Positions 24,952 to 34,349 of a stretch of DNA of 54,580 nt are shown in pieces. Under the pieces are notes generated by a model that had not been told where the DNA came from, did not search any database, and worked only from the letters and a program-made list of their open reading frames with translations. How positions within the stretch are numbered: the stretch's first letter is position 1; every line of letters begins with the position of its first letter. The DNA lies in assembly GCF_900109755.1 (NCBI RefSeq), contig NZ_FOAR01000032.1, forward strand, positions 1 through 54,580, given 5' to 3'. A program made the translations under genes and the position numbers. The stretch comes from Pseudomonas agarici. GTDB lineage: Bacteria > Pseudomonadota > Gammaproteobacteria > Pseudomonadales > Pseudomonadaceae.

Positions 24952-25514
24952 TGGGTGCTTCCCGGAACGGGGGGCTGAGTCTGCCGCACGTTCAGTTGGA
25001 ACACATTCGCCTGGTCGAGCGCACCGGCCGTTGTCGCCTTGACCTCGGTCAGGCTCGGTGCTTCGAGCCACTCGGAGGCATCGAGGTTACGCATCAAGTC
25101 CGAGACTCGATTGTTGGACTCCGCCGCGCCGCTGAGTGCAATGCTCTTGCCGGTCATCTTCACTTCCGTGAAATACACGCCATCAGGCAGAGTCCGCGCC
25201 AACTGATCGAAGATCCGCCCACTGATTGGCCGGTTGCCTTGCAAGTCCTGGATGATCTTCATCCGCTCGATCAATTGCTGGCGACGCGCCTTGAGCTCGC
25301 TGATCTGTTTGATCCGCGTATCGAGCTGGGCAATCTCCTTGTTCATATAGGCATTGCGCGCGGCCTGGTGATCGATCGAGTTACTGATGTACTGGTCCGT
25401 CATCAGGACCAGGCCGACAGCCGCCACCAGCACCCCGACCAGGGCCGTCAAGAAGCGCTTGCGCCGCTCTTCGCGCAGCTGCTCGCGCCAGGGGAGAAGG
25501 TTGATCCGCGCCAT
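24948..25514 (-). CDS. pilN: Type IV pilus inner-membrane protein PilN
   Basis: PilN anchors cytoplasmic PilM to the inner membrane through its N-terminal motif INLLPWREQ (4-12), present here intact. It has 188 residues: a transmembrane helix at about 22-39, a coiled coil (NKEIAQLDTRIKQISELKARR region) and a periplasmic ferredoxin-like domain. Its start overlaps the pilM stop (TGATG), so PilM and PilN are translated together. Confidence 0.96.
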   Translation of the reverse strand: MARINLLPWREQLREERRKRFLTALVGVLVAAVGLVLMTDQYISNSIDHQAARNAYMNKEIAQLDTRIKQISELKARRQQLIERMKIIQDLQGNRPISGRIFDQLARTLPDGVYFTEVKMTGKSIALSGAAESNNRVSDLMRNLDASEWLEAPSLTEVKATTAGALDQANVFQLNVRQTQPPVPGSTQ

Positions 25515-26578
25515 CAGTCGAAACTCCTCAAGGCCAGGCCGCAGGCGATCATCAGGGCCGGCGCATCACCGGCCAGAGCCCCGGCATTGACCTTGCTGCT
25601 CAACGCCATGTCGGCGAAAGGGTTGGCCACCAGGGTCGGCGTACCAAGCCGTTGCTCGATGAGCTGATCGAGCCCGGCAATCGAGGCGGTGCCACCCGCC
25701 AGCAGAATGTAGTCAACCTCGTTGTATTGGCCTGAGGCGAAGAAGAACTGCAGGGAACGCGACACCTGATGAACCACGGCATCCTTGAAGGGCAGCAGGA
25801 TCTCGGCGATATAGTCGTCCGGCAGGCCACCCTGCTTTTTCGCCAGACCAGCCTCTTCGGGGGACAGGCCATAGCGCCGCTGGATTTCCTCGGTGAGCTG
25901 GCGACCGCCGAACAATTGTTCACGGGTATAGATGATCCGGCCATTGTGCAGGACACTCAGGGTAGTCATGGTCGCGCCGATATCGACCACCGCGACCGTC
26001 AATCGGTCCTGGTCGTTGGCCAATTGTGCCGCGAGCAGCCCAAAGGAGCGTTCAAGGGCGTAGGCTTCGACATCCACCACCCGGGCAACGAGCCCGGCCA
26101 GCGCCAGCGCCGCCTCGCGCACCTCGACGTTTTCTTTCCGACAGGCGGCCAGCAGCACCTCGACACGCTCGGGATTGCGCGCCGAATACCCCTGGACTTC
26201 GAAGTCGATGGCTACTTCTTCGAGAGGATAGGGAATGTACTGGTCGGCCTCTATTTTTAGCTGATTCTCCATGTCGTCATCGGAAAGCCCGGCGTCCATT
26301 TCGATGGTCTTGGTGATCACTGCGGAGCCGGCTACGGCGACCGCGACATGGCGCGCGCTGGTTTTGGCCTTGAGCAGCACCCGCCCCAGCGCCTGACCGA
26401 CGCCTTCGAGCTCGGCGATGTTTTTCTCGACCACGGCGTTAGGTGGCAACGGTTCCACGGCATAGGACTCGACTCGATATCGATTGCCTGAACGGCTCAA
26501 TTCGAGGAGTTTTACCGAAGTGGAGCTGATGTCGATCCCCAGGAGCGAATGCGCTTTTTTACCAAAGAGTCCAAGCAC
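25514..26578 (-). CDS. pilM: Type IV pilus actin-like protein PilM
   Basis: PilM is a cytoplasmic actin/FtsA-like ATP-binding protein that recruits PilN and drives assembly of the alignment complex. It has 354 residues. The phosphate-1 loop is seen in LLGIDISSTSVKLLEL (about 12-27), phosphate-2 in VVDIGATMTTLSVLHNG, and the adenosine site in LLAGGTASIAGLDQLIEQRLG. It opens the pilMNOPQ operon and is divergent from ponA; the 201-bp gap must hold both promoters. Confidence 0.96.
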   Translation of the reverse strand: MLGLFGKKAHSLLGIDISSTSVKLLELSRSGNRYRVESYAVEPLPPNAVVEKNIAELEGVGQALGRVLLKAKTSARHVAVAVAGSAVITKTIEMDAGLSDDDMENQLKIEADQYIPYPLEEVAIDFEVQGYSARNPERVEVLLAACRKENVEVREAALALAGLVARVVDVEAYALERSFGLLAAQLANDQDRLTVAVVDIGATMTTLSVLHNGRIIYTREQLFGGRQLTEEIQRRYGLSPEEAGLAKKQGGLPDDYIAEILLPFKDAVVHQVSRSLQFFFASGQYNEVDYILLAGGTASIAGLDQLIEQRLGTPTLVANPFADMALSSKVNAGALAGDAPALMIACGLALRSFD

Positions 26579-26680
26579 TACCGATTCCCTATTGCTATCC
26601 GCGACTTACGGACCCTTTATGATAAGAGGCATTTAATAGCAGTCTTGACATAAGCGCAAATAACGCCCGCCGCCAAAAAA

Positions 26681-26690
26681 TGCTTATAAT
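26681..26690 (+). promoter_or_regulatory. Probable -10 region of the ponA promoter
   Basis: TGCTTATAAT contains a consensus TATAAT hexamer (26685-26690) about 90 bases before ponA. A TG two bases upstream may act like an extended -10. I see no good -35 at the right distance. TTGACA at 26645 is 34 bases away and too far. Confidence 0.4.
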
Positions 26691-26779
26691 GCCCACGTTT
26701 TTTCCGAGCCGTCGAACCAGCGCTTGCTGTGAATTTAGCCTGACGCCCAATTCATTTTTTATCTGGAAATCCACAAGCC

Positions 26780-29215
26780 TTGATTCGTCTGCTGAAGTTT
26801 TTCGGGTGGTCTTTCGTCGCCGTGTTCTGCGGGCTGTTGCTCGTCCTGAGCGGCGCATTTCTCTATCTTAGTCCGGGCTTGCCGTCCGTGGAGACCTTGA
26901 GAAGCATCCAGTTGCAGATTCCGCTCAGGGTCTACACCAGCGATGGCAAGCTGATCGCCGAATTCGGTGAGATGCGCCGCTCGCCCATCCGTTTCGCCGA
27001 CATTCCGCCGAATTTCATCAATGCCTTGCTGAGTGCCGAAGACGACAATTTCGCCAATCACTACGGGGTCGACCCCAGCAGCCTGATGCGCGCCGCGACC
27101 CAACTGATCAAGAGCGGACATATCCAGTCCGGCGGCAGTACCATCACCATGCAGGTGGCGAAGAATTTCTTCCTGTCCAGCGAACGTAGCTTCTCGCGCA
27201 AGACCAACGAGATTCTTCTCGCCCTGCAGATCGAACGCCAACTGACCAAGGATGAAATCCTTGAGCTGTATGTGAACAAGATCTACCTGGGCAACCGCGC
27301 CTACGGTATCGAAGCCGCGGCGCAGGTGTATTACGGTAAATCGATCCGTGATATCACCCTGGCCCAGATGGCGATGATTGCCGGCCTGCCAAAAGCCCCG
27401 TCACGCTTCAACCCACTGGCCAACCCGGTCCGAGCCAAAGAACGTCGCGACTGGATCCTGGGGCGCATGTATAAACTCGGTAAGATCGACGAAGCTACCT
27501 ATCAGGCCTCCATCGTCGAGCCGATCAACGCCAGCTACCATGTGCCGACGCCGGAAGTGAACGCGCCGTATATCGCCGAGATGGCCCGTGCCGAAATGGT
27601 CGGCCGCTATGGCGGCGAGGCCTACACCGAAGGTTTTCGCGTGACCACCACGGTACCGAGCAACCTCCAGGAACTGGCCACTCATGCGGTTCAGGAAGGC
27701 TTGATCACCTATGACCAGCGCCACGGCTATCGCGGCCCCGAGTCCCGTCTGCCAGGCAAGACCCGCGATGCCTGGATCGCGGAACTGGGCAAACAACGTC
27801 CCATCAGTGGTCTGGAACCGGCGATTGTCACCCAAGTGGACAAGAACAGCCTGCACGTGCTGACCCGCAACGGCCCGGAAATCGTCGCCTGGGACACCCT
27901 GAAATGGGCGCGGCCATACCTCAACACCAATAGCCTGGGCGCCGTGCCAAAACAACCTGCCGATGTCGCTCAGGTCGGCGACCTGATCCGCGTCCAGCGC
28001 CAGGCCGACAACAGCCTGAAATTCAGCCAGGTCCCGGCAGCCCAAAGCGCGCTGGTATCCCTTGACCCGCAAAACGGCGCGATTCGCGCCCTGGTCGGCG
28101 GCTTCGCCTTCGAGCAAAGCAACTACAACCGCGCCATGCAGGCCAAGCGCCAGCCGGGATCGAGCTTCAAGCCGTTCATCTACAGCGCGGCCCTGGACAA
28201 CGGCTACACCCCGGCCAGCCTGGTCAACGACGCCCCAATCGTGTTCGTCGACGAGTATCTGGACAAGGTCTGGCGCCCGAAGAACGACACCAACACCTTC
28301 CTCGGCCCGATCCGCATGCGCGAGGCGCTGTACAAGTCGCGTAACCTGGTTTCGATTCGCCTGCTGCAAAGCCTGGGCGTTGACAAGACGATTGACTACA
28401 TTGCCAGGTTCGGCTTCAACAAACAGGACCTGCCACGCAACCTGTCCCTGGCTCTGGGCACCGCCACCCTGACGCCGATGGAGATCGCCACCGGCTGGAG
28501 CACCTTCGCCAACGGTGGCTACAAGATCACGCCGTACCTGATCGACAAGATCGAAAGCCGCAATGGCGATACCCTGTTCGTCGCCAACCCACCGAGCGTG
28601 CCGACTGGCGAGGTGACCAGCAGCGGCATCGCGGCGCCGAGCCAGCCAACGTTTACCGTCAACAATACCGGCGAGGCACCGGCTCCCACAGCCCAGGCTT
28701 CGGCTATCGCCGAACGCATCATCGACGGGCGTACCACCTACATCCTCAACAGCATGCTTGAGGACGTGATCAAGCTCGGCACCGGTCGTCGTGCCCTGGC
28801 CTTGGGGCGCGGCGACCTGGCGGGCAAGACCGGCACGACTAACGAATCAAAGGACGCCTGGTTCACCGGTTACAACGCCGACTACATCACCACTGTCTGG
28901 ACCGGCTTCGATCAACCGGAGAGTCTCGGTCGCCGCGAGTTCGGCGGCACCGTAGCACTGCCGATCTGGATGGACTACATGGGGGCCGCGCTCAAGGGCA
29001 TGCCACTGCACACTCAGGCGGAACCGGAAGGCATCCTCAGTCTGCGGGTCGACCCGGTCAGTGGCCGTGCGGCGACGCCGGGCACACCCAACGCCTACTT
29101 CGAGCTGTTCAAGAGCGAAGACACGCCGCCATCGGTCAACGAACTGGGCAATGGCGGCAGCGCTCCGGGCAGCCCGCTGCCAGCGGACGAAGCGGCGCCG
29201 ATCGATCTGTTCTGA
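26780..29215 (+). CDS. ponA: Penicillin-binding protein 1A
   Basis: PBP1A is a bifunctional class A peptidoglycan synthase. It has 811 residues, with an N-terminal signal anchor (about 7-30). The GT51 glycosyltransferase domain follows, with catalytic E87 in SAEDDNF, GGSTITMQVAKNF, RKTNEILLALQIE and LELYVNKIYLGN. Then come an OB-like/ODD insert and the transpeptidase with S461-x-x-K464 (SSFK), SRN in KSRNLVS and K683-T-G (KTGTTN). The start is TTG at 26780 (IRLLKFFGW matches the family N-terminus); no ATG lies near. A Ser/Ala/Pro-rich tail ends the protein. It is divergent from pilM, the arrangement conserved across Pseudomonas. Confidence 0.96.
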   Translation: MIRLLKFFGWSFVAVFCGLLLVLSGAFLYLSPGLPSVETLRSIQLQIPLRVYTSDGKLIAEFGEMRRSPIRFADIPPNFINALLSAEDDNFANHYGVDPSSLMRAATQLIKSGHIQSGGSTITMQVAKNFFLSSERSFSRKTNEILLALQIERQLTKDEILELYVNKIYLGNRAYGIEAAAQVYYGKSIRDITLAQMAMIAGLPKAPSRFNPLANPVRAKERRDWILGRMYKLGKIDEATYQASIVEPINASYHVPTPEVNAPYIAEMARAEMVGRYGGEAYTEGFRVTTTVPSNLQELATHAVQEGLITYDQRHGYRGPESRLPGKTRDAWIAELGKQRPISGLEPAIVTQVDKNSLHVLTRNGPEIVAWDTLKWARPYLNTNSLGAVPKQPADVAQVGDLIRVQRQADNSLKFSQVPAAQSALVSLDPQNGAIRALVGGFAFEQSNYNRAMQAKRQPGSSFKPFIYSAALDNGYTPASLVNDAPIVFVDEYLDKVWRPKNDTNTFLGPIRMREALYKSRNLVSIRLLQSLGVDKTIDYIARFGFNKQDLPRNLSLALGTATLTPMEIATGWSTFANGGYKITPYLIDKIESRNGDTLFVANPPSVPTGEVTSSGIAAPSQPTFTVNNTGEAPAPTAQASAIAERIIDGRTTYILNSMLEDVIKLGTGRRALALGRGDLAGKTGTTNESKDAWFTGYNADYITTVWTGFDQPESLGRREFGGTVALPIWMDYMGAALKGMPLHTQAEPEGILSLRVDPVSGRAATPGTPNAYFELFKSEDTPPSVNELGNGGSAPGSPLPADEAAPIDLF

Positions 29216-29300
29216 GCCTCGCTTTGGCGGAGGGCCGGTGGCGGCAAGCAGGCTTGCCACATACACTGCTCCGCCATAAAAACCTGGACAGCCGCCCCAC

Positions 29301-29337
29301 AAAAAAGCCCTGACTCTTTCGAGCCAGGGCTTTTTTT
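29301..29337. terminator. Bidirectional terminator between ponA and malic enzyme
   Basis: GCCCTGACTC and GAGCCAGGGC pair with one mismatch around TTTC. The stem is flanked by A6 on the left and T7 on the right, so it works on both strands for the two converging genes. Between ponA and this stem (29222-29280) only a weaker GTGGC...GCCAC hairpin is seen. Confidence 0.85.
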
Positions 29338-29351
29338 GACGCTACGACGGC

Positions 29352-30620
29352 TTAGCCGTTGAACACGTCATCCACGCTTTTCAGCGGGTAGTTCTTCGGA
29401 TACGGCAGGGTCGCTACGCCAGTCTCGATCGCCGCCTTGGCCACGGCGTCGGAGATCAGGGTGATCAGGCGGGCATCCATCGGCTTGGGAATGATGTACT
29501 CACGACCGAACTCCAGCTTGATGCCGCCATAGGCATCGCACACTTCCTGAGGCACCGGCAGCTTGGCCAGTTCGCGCAGAGCGTTGGCCGCGGCCACTTT
29601 CATTTCTTCGTTGATGCGCTTGGCGCGAACGTCCAGGGCACCACGGAAGATGAACGGGAAACCCAGGACGTTGTTGACCTGATTCGGGTAGTCCGAACGG
29701 CCAGTGGCCATGATCACGTCGCTACGGGTAGCGTGAGCCAGCTCCGGGGAGATTTCCGGGTCCGGGTTCGAGCAGGCGAACACGATGGGGTTAGCTGCCA
29801 TGGACAGCAGGCCTTCGGCATCCAGCAGGTTCGGACCGGACAGGCCGACGAACACGTCAGCCCCCTTCAAGGCATCGGCCAGGCTGCGCTTGTCTGTCGC
29901 GTGGGCGAAGACTGCCTTGTACTGGTTCAGGTCGTCACGGCCAGCGTGGATCACACCAGTACGGTCAACCATGAAGATGTTCTCGATCCTGGCACCCATG
30001 CTCACCAGCAGCTTCATGCAGGAGATCGCGGCGGCACCGGCGCCCAGGCAGACAATCTTCGCTTCAGGCAAGGTTTTGCCAGCGATTTCCAGGGCGTTGA
30101 TCATGCCGGCGGCGGTCACGATCGCGGTACCGTGCTGGTCGTCATGGAATACCGGGATATCGCACTGCTCGATCAGCGCCCGTTCGATTTCAAAGCACTC
30201 AGGGGCCTTGATGTCTTCCAGGTTGATACCACCGAAGGTAATGGAGATACGCTTGACGGTGTCGATAAAGGCTTGCGGGCTTTCCGAGTCGACTTCGATG
30301 TCGAACACGTCGATACCGGCGAAACGTTTGAACAGCACGCCCTTGCCTTCCATTACCGGCTTGGAGGCCAATGGGCCGAGGTTACCCAGGCCGAGAATCG
30401 CAGTGCCATCGGAAATGACTGCAACCAGATTGCCCTTGCCAGTGTACTTGTAGGCCAGCTCAGGATCGCGGGCGATTTCACGCACTGGTTCGGCCACGCC
30501 AGGGCTGTAGGCCAGCGACAGGTCGCGAGCGGTAGCCGTGGCCTTGGTGAGCTCGACGCTCAGCTTCCCTGGACGAGGATTGGCGTGATATTCGAGAGCG
30601 GCAGTTTTCAAATCTGACAT
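29352..30620 (-). CDS. maeB: NADP-type malic enzyme, short form
   Basis: Malic enzyme decarboxylates malate to pyruvate with reduction of NAD(P). It has 422 residues from ATG 30620 (MSDLKTAALEYH); the longer frame upstream is not conserved. The malic N domain has AYSPGVAEPVREI, GTAILGLGNLGPLASKPVMEGK and FHDDQHGTAIV with the metal ligands; the NAD-binding domain has CLGAGAAAISCMKLL and FACSNPDPEI. It lacks the C-terminal phosphotransacetylase-like domain of E. coli MaeB, so it is the short form found in Pseudomonas (PA5046 by position). Tandem operator-like repeats lie upstream at 30762-30797. Confidence 0.93.
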   Translation of the reverse strand: MSDLKTAALEYHANPRPGKLSVELTKATATARDLSLAYSPGVAEPVREIARDPELAYKYTGKGNLVAVISDGTAILGLGNLGPLASKPVMEGKGVLFKRFAGIDVFDIEVDSESPQAFIDTVKRISITFGGINLEDIKAPECFEIERALIEQCDIPVFHDDQHGTAIVTAAGMINALEIAGKTLPEAKIVCLGAGAAAISCMKLLVSMGARIENIFMVDRTGVIHAGRDDLNQYKAVFAHATDKRSLADALKGADVFVGLSGPNLLDAEGLLSMAANPIVFACSNPDPEISPELAHATRSDVIMATGRSDYPNQVNNVLGFPFIFRGALDVRAKRINEEMKVAAANALRELAKLPVPQEVCDAYGGIKLEFGREYIIPKPMDARLITLISDAVAKAAIETGVATLPYPKNYPLKSVDDVFNG

Positions 30621-30761
30621 GTGGGCATTCCGCTTTTTACTGTGGGACTGACGGACCGCCGAGGATACGCGTGTCGTCAAGTCCTCACAAGACTGACCAG
30701 CCAGCGGTGTCAAGAGCCATGTCCTACGACTTTGGCCCAAGGGCCACGAAACACAAGGGCT

Positions 30762-30797
30762 AAAATGTTCACAATCTATCCAAAAAATGTCTACAAT
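30762..30797. promoter_or_regulatory. Tandem 14-bp direct repeats before malic enzyme
   Basis: AAAATGTTCACAAT (30762-30775) and AAAATGTCTACAAT (30784-30797) repeat with a 22-base period, about two DNA turns. Each has a TGT-NN-ACA core. They lie about 140-180 bases before the malic enzyme start and directly after the nuclease stop. They may bind a regulator of malic enzyme; which one is unknown. Confidence 0.4.
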
Positions 30798-30803
30798 TTT
30801 TTC

Positions 30804-31568
30804 TCAGCGTGCCGCCTGAAGCATTCCAGGGTGACTCAACGATAACAACCAGCGCGCTCCCCGCTGGCGCACCACGCTTCGACCGCCACGCTCGACCACC
30901 CAGCCACGGGCTTCGACCTGTTTGCCTTTGAGCCCGCTAATCCACCGGGCGTCGAATTGCTCCAGCCGACCGGGCGCGACATGCAATACAACCGATCCCC
31001 GCAACTCGATCCATAACCCGCCACGATTGTGTCGAATAGTGCTCACACGACCATTCAGCAGAACAAAACCGGGTTTGCCGATCTGATCCGCCCTCAGTAC
31101 CGATGGGCGTTTCCAGAGCCCTAGCCGGAGCTGGCGAGCCTGGCGCTCGGCAAGTTGCTGACATTCGAACAAATCGCCGTTGGGCGCTATAGCCACCTGA
31201 TAAGCCAAGCCCTCGGCGAGCAAGCGCGCTTCGAGGTTCATGCCATCGCTGCCGTACAAATGGGCCAGGGTCCGCCCATACCGGTCATAGCGTTCGCGAC
31301 CTGCCACCACTCCAACATGGCCGCCGCTTTCCATTACCAGAGCCTGGAGACGTCGGCGCGCGGCCTCGGCAAAGGGTTCACCGGCCCGCCCTTTACGCCC
31401 CAGCTCCGGTGCATTGATTCCGATCAGCCGGACATTGCGGCCATCTTTCAGACGAACAGTGTCACCGTCGATGACCCGATGCACCTCAACCCGCAGAGCG
31501 CCAGGCACCGCCGGGCAGAACGCCATCACCTGTTCCTGGCAAATTGCACCGACAAAAAAGGCGCTCAC
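30804..31568 (-). CDS. Secreted thermonuclease-family (SNase-like) protein
   Basis: This staphylococcal-nuclease-fold protein has about 254 residues. The SNase domain has the Ca/active-site pattern HRVIDGDTVRLKDGRNVRLIGINAPE, with catalytic Arg in RLIG and Asp in DGDT; later AGRERYDRYGRTLAHLY carries the second conserved Arg/Glu region. A C-terminal domain of about 100 residues follows. The GTG at 31568 is the first usable start; AAGG lies eight bases before it. The encoded N-terminus SAFFVGAICQ looks like the end of a signal peptide whose first residues (KKALLV) lie upstream in frame, inside the rpmE terminator. The exact start is therefore uncertain. Position matches PA5048. Confidence 0.82.
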   Translation of the reverse strand: MSAFFVGAICQEQVMAFCPAVPGALRVEVHRVIDGDTVRLKDGRNVRLIGINAPELGRKGRAGEPFAEAARRRLQALVMESGGHVGVVAGRERYDRYGRTLAHLYGSDGMNLEARLLAEGLAYQVAIAPNGDLFECQQLAERQARQLRLGLWKRPSVLRADQIGKPGFVLLNGRVSTIRHNRGGLWIELRGSVVLHVAPGRLEQFDARWISGLKGKQVEARGWVVERGGRSVVRQRGARWLLSLSHPGMLQAAR

Positions 31569-31584
31569 AAGGAGCGCCTTTTTT
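31554..31584 (-). terminator. rpmE terminator, overlapping the nuclease gene start
   Basis: AAAAAAGGCGCTC and GAGCGCCTTTTTT form a perfect 13-bp stem with a five-base loop, ending in a T-run: a classic strong terminator about 45 bases after the rpmE stop on the minus strand. The GTG start of the next gene lies in the loop and stem. Confidence 0.85.
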
Positions 31585-31627
31585 ATCAGCGTGGAACGGC
31601 CTTTCAGGCTGCCCAGGGAAAAAAGCC

Positions 31628-31846
31628 TTAGGCTTTCTTCGCACCGAATGTACCGAAACGGTCGGCGAACTTCTGAACGCGGCCGCCGGTGTCCAGGGTC
31701 TTTTGCTTACCGGTGTAGAACGGGTGGCACTCGTTGCACACGTCGATGGCCAGTGGCTTGGCGAAAGTCGAACGAGTTTCAAACTTGTTGCCGCAGCTGC
31801 AAGTCACGGCAACTGCTGGGTATTCTGGATGGATATCAGCTTTCAT
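31628..31846 (-). CDS. rpmE: 50S ribosomal protein L31 (zinc-binding form)
   Basis: L31 bridges the 50S and 30S subunits. It has 72 residues from ATG 31846, preceded by GAGGAAG. Zinc ligands are present as CSCGN and CNECHPFYTGKQ, so this is the C+ (zinc) form. DTGGRVQKF is the typical C-terminal segment. It is followed by its own terminator. The divergent neighbour is priA, 164 bp away. Confidence 0.96.
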   Translation of the reverse strand: MKADIHPEYPAVAVTCSCGNKFETRSTFAKPLAIDVCNECHPFYTGKQKTLDTGGRVQKFADRFGTFGAKKA

Positions 31847-32010
31847 GGGGACTTCCTCGGCTAGCGTGCCGCCGCCCAACACTATTGTTGAACACCGCAC
31901 GTAATTTGGCCGGCGATAATACCAGCCCTGCGAAATGAAGCAAGCTGTCACGTACACCGACCGTCTGCTAGGCTCGCGCCCTGGTTCATGACACTACCTG
32001 GGAAAACCGC

Positions 32011-34230
32011 GTGCCCGACGCCATTCTGCGCCTTGCCCTGCCTTCACCTCTGCGCCGCCTGTTTGATTACCGCGCGCCCCAGGGTGTGTTGCGTAGCGAG
32101 CTGCATCCCGGCATGCGCTTGCGGGTACCGTTTGGCCGGCGGGAAATGATCGGTATCCTGGTGGAAATCACCGACCACAGCGAAGTCCCGGCAGAAAAGC
32201 TCAAGCCGGCGCTCGCCCTGCTCGATGCCACGCCCCCCTTGCCGCCGGCGCTGCTCAAACTGTGCCTGTGGACAGCCCAGTATTACCAGCACAGCCTGGG
32301 CGACACGCTGAGCTGGGCCTTGCCGGTACTGCTGCGCCAGGGCGAACTGGCCGAGGCGCGTCAGGAACGGTTCTGGTCGATCGCTCCGGGCGCCAGGCTC
32401 GACGACCCACGCATCGCTCGCGCACCGCGCCAGCGCGAAGCCCTGGCCACCCTGGCTCAGCATCCGCACGGTGTGGCTCATCCGTTATTGAGCAAATTGA
32501 TGTTGAACAAGGACAGCCTTGACCTGTTGCTGGCCAAGGAGCTGGTACAGGTGGAGATCCGCCGTCATGCCCCTGGCCAACGCCACGAACACTGGCTGGC
32601 GCAACCGGAGCTGCCACTCAACGACGAACAGCGCGCCGCCTGCACGGCGATTCGCGCCGGTTTCGGCAGCTTTCAGGCCTTTCTGCTGGCCGGCGTCACC
32701 GGCAGCGGCAAAACCGAGGTCTACCTGCAACTGATCCGCGAAACCCTCGAAGCCGGCAAACAGGCTCTGGTGCTGATCCCCGAGATCAACCTCGGGCCGC
32801 AGACCCTGGCGCGTTTCGAACAACGCTTCAACGCACGGATCGCTCTGCTGCATTCCGCGGTCAATGATCGCGAGCGCCTGGATGCCTGGCTCGCGGCACG
32901 CGATGGCGAGGCCGATATCATTATCGGCACCCGTTCGGCGCTGTTTACACCAATGAAGCACCCTGGGCTGATCATCATCGATGAAGAGCACGATGGCTCC
33001 TATAAACAACAGGAAGGCCTGCGCTATCACGCCCGTGACCTGGCGCTGGTGCGTGCCCGGCAGGAAAACATCCCGATCGTCCTGGGCTCGGCCACCCCAT
33101 CCTTGGAAAGCCTGCACAACGCCTACATGGGCCGCTACGGCTTGCTGCGGCTGAACGAGCGGGCCGGCGGTGCCAAGCAGCCACGCTTCCTTCGCCTGGA
33201 CGTAAAAAGCCGGCCACTGGACAGCGGTATTTGCGGTCCTATGCAACAGGCCATCGGCCAGACCCTGGCGGCAGGCCAGCAAGTCCTGGTATTTCTCAAC
33301 CGCCGTGGCTTCGCCCCGACCCTGCTGTGCCACGACTGCGGCTGGATGTCCGAATGCGTGCGTTGCGATGCCCGCATGACGGTGCACCAGCGCCACGGCG
33401 AATTGCGTTGCCACCACTGCGGCCATGTCGAACGCGTCCCACGCAACTGCCCGCAATGCGCCAAGGTCGACCTGCGTCCAGTAGGCGCGGGCACCGAGCG
33501 CGCCGAGGAGCGGCTGGGCATCCTATTTCCCGATTATCCGGTACTGCGGGTCGACCGCGACAGCACCTCGCGAAAGGACGCGATGAACCAACTGTTCGCG
33601 ACGATCCAGAAGGGCCAGCCCTGCATCCTGGTGGGCACGCAGATGCTTGCCAAAGGGCATCACTTCCCCAGGGTGACGCTGGTTTCGATCCTCGACGCCG
33701 ATGGCGGGCTGTTTTCCGGCGACTTCCGCGCCAGCGAGCGCATGGCGCAATTGATCGTCCAGGTGGCGGGCCGGGCCGGGCGCGCGGAAGAGCCGGGCAA
33801 GGTCATCATCCAGACCCATCTGGCAGACCACCCATTGTTGATCCAGCTCACCGAGCAAGGTTATTTCGCCTTTGCCGAACAAGCCTTGAGCGAGCGCCGC
33901 GCCGCCGGATTACCGCCCTTTGCCCACTTGGCGCTGTTGCGTGCCGAAGCCCATAAGCCCGGACAGGCCGAAGGTTTTCTCGATGAAGCCTGCAGCGAGG
34001 CCGAACGCCTGCTGGCGCAAATGAACCTGGGCGGCATCGAGTTGCTCGGGCCGGTGCCAGCCCCCATGGAGCGTCGGGCCGGACGCTATCGGGCGCAGCT
34101 ACTGCTACAGGCCAATGCCCGGGCACCGTTGCACCGATTGCTCGGCAGTTGGCTGCGGGTACTGGAGCAGATGCCCGGCGGACGGCAGGTACGCTGGTCG
34201 CTGGATGTCGATCCGGTGGATTTGTATTGA
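32011..34230 (+). CDS. priA: Primosomal replication restart helicase PriA
   Basis: PriA restarts stalled replication forks by unwinding DNA and loading DnaB. It has 739 residues starting with GTG at 32011 (PDAILRLALPSPLRRLFDY). The N-terminal 3'-end-binding domain is followed by helicase domain 1 with Walker A GVTGSGKTE and the DEEHD box (IIDEEHDGSYKQ). A zinc region with paired cysteines comes next (CHDCGWMSECVRC, CHHCG, CPQC), then helicase domain 2 with GTQMLAKGHHFP and QVAGRAGRA. All expected motifs are intact. Confidence 0.97.
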   Translation: MPDAILRLALPSPLRRLFDYRAPQGVLRSELHPGMRLRVPFGRREMIGILVEITDHSEVPAEKLKPALALLDATPPLPPALLKLCLWTAQYYQHSLGDTLSWALPVLLRQGELAEARQERFWSIAPGARLDDPRIARAPRQREALATLAQHPHGVAHPLLSKLMLNKDSLDLLLAKELVQVEIRRHAPGQRHEHWLAQPELPLNDEQRAACTAIRAGFGSFQAFLLAGVTGSGKTEVYLQLIRETLEAGKQALVLIPEINLGPQTLARFEQRFNARIALLHSAVNDRERLDAWLAARDGEADIIIGTRSALFTPMKHPGLIIIDEEHDGSYKQQEGLRYHARDLALVRARQENIPIVLGSATPSLESLHNAYMGRYGLLRLNERAGGAKQPRFLRLDVKSRPLDSGICGPMQQAIGQTLAAGQQVLVFLNRRGFAPTLLCHDCGWMSECVRCDARMTVHQRHGELRCHHCGHVERVPRNCPQCAKVDLRPVGAGTERAEERLGILFPDYPVLRVDRDSTSRKDAMNQLFATIQKGQPCILVGTQMLAKGHHFPRVTLVSILDADGGLFSGDFRASERMAQLIVQVAGRAGRAEEPGKVIIQTHLADHPLLIQLTEQGYFAFAEQALSERRAAGLPPFAHLALLRAEAHKPGQAEGFLDEACSEAERLLAQMNLGGIELLGPVPAPMERRAGRYRAQLLLQANARAPLHRLLGSWLRVLEQMPGGRQVRWSLDVDPVDLY

Positions 34231-34349
34231 GCCGAGCTGGCGCCACCAGTCTATAACCTGTTGGCAAGCTCACCCCGGCAACGGATAATATCCAGTTTTT
34301 CCACCTGCGCATCGAAGCGCCGCCGCGCTTGCGGTCGAAAGAGAACAGC

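Noticed and set aside
26645..26690. TTGACA at 26645 paired with TATAAT at 26685 as one promoter
   Set aside because: The spacer would be 34 bases, twice the workable distance.
29222..29280. Hairpin GTGGC...GCCAC as the main ponA terminator
   Set aside because: It has no T-run, and a much stronger stem with A6/T7 flanks lies at 29301-29337.
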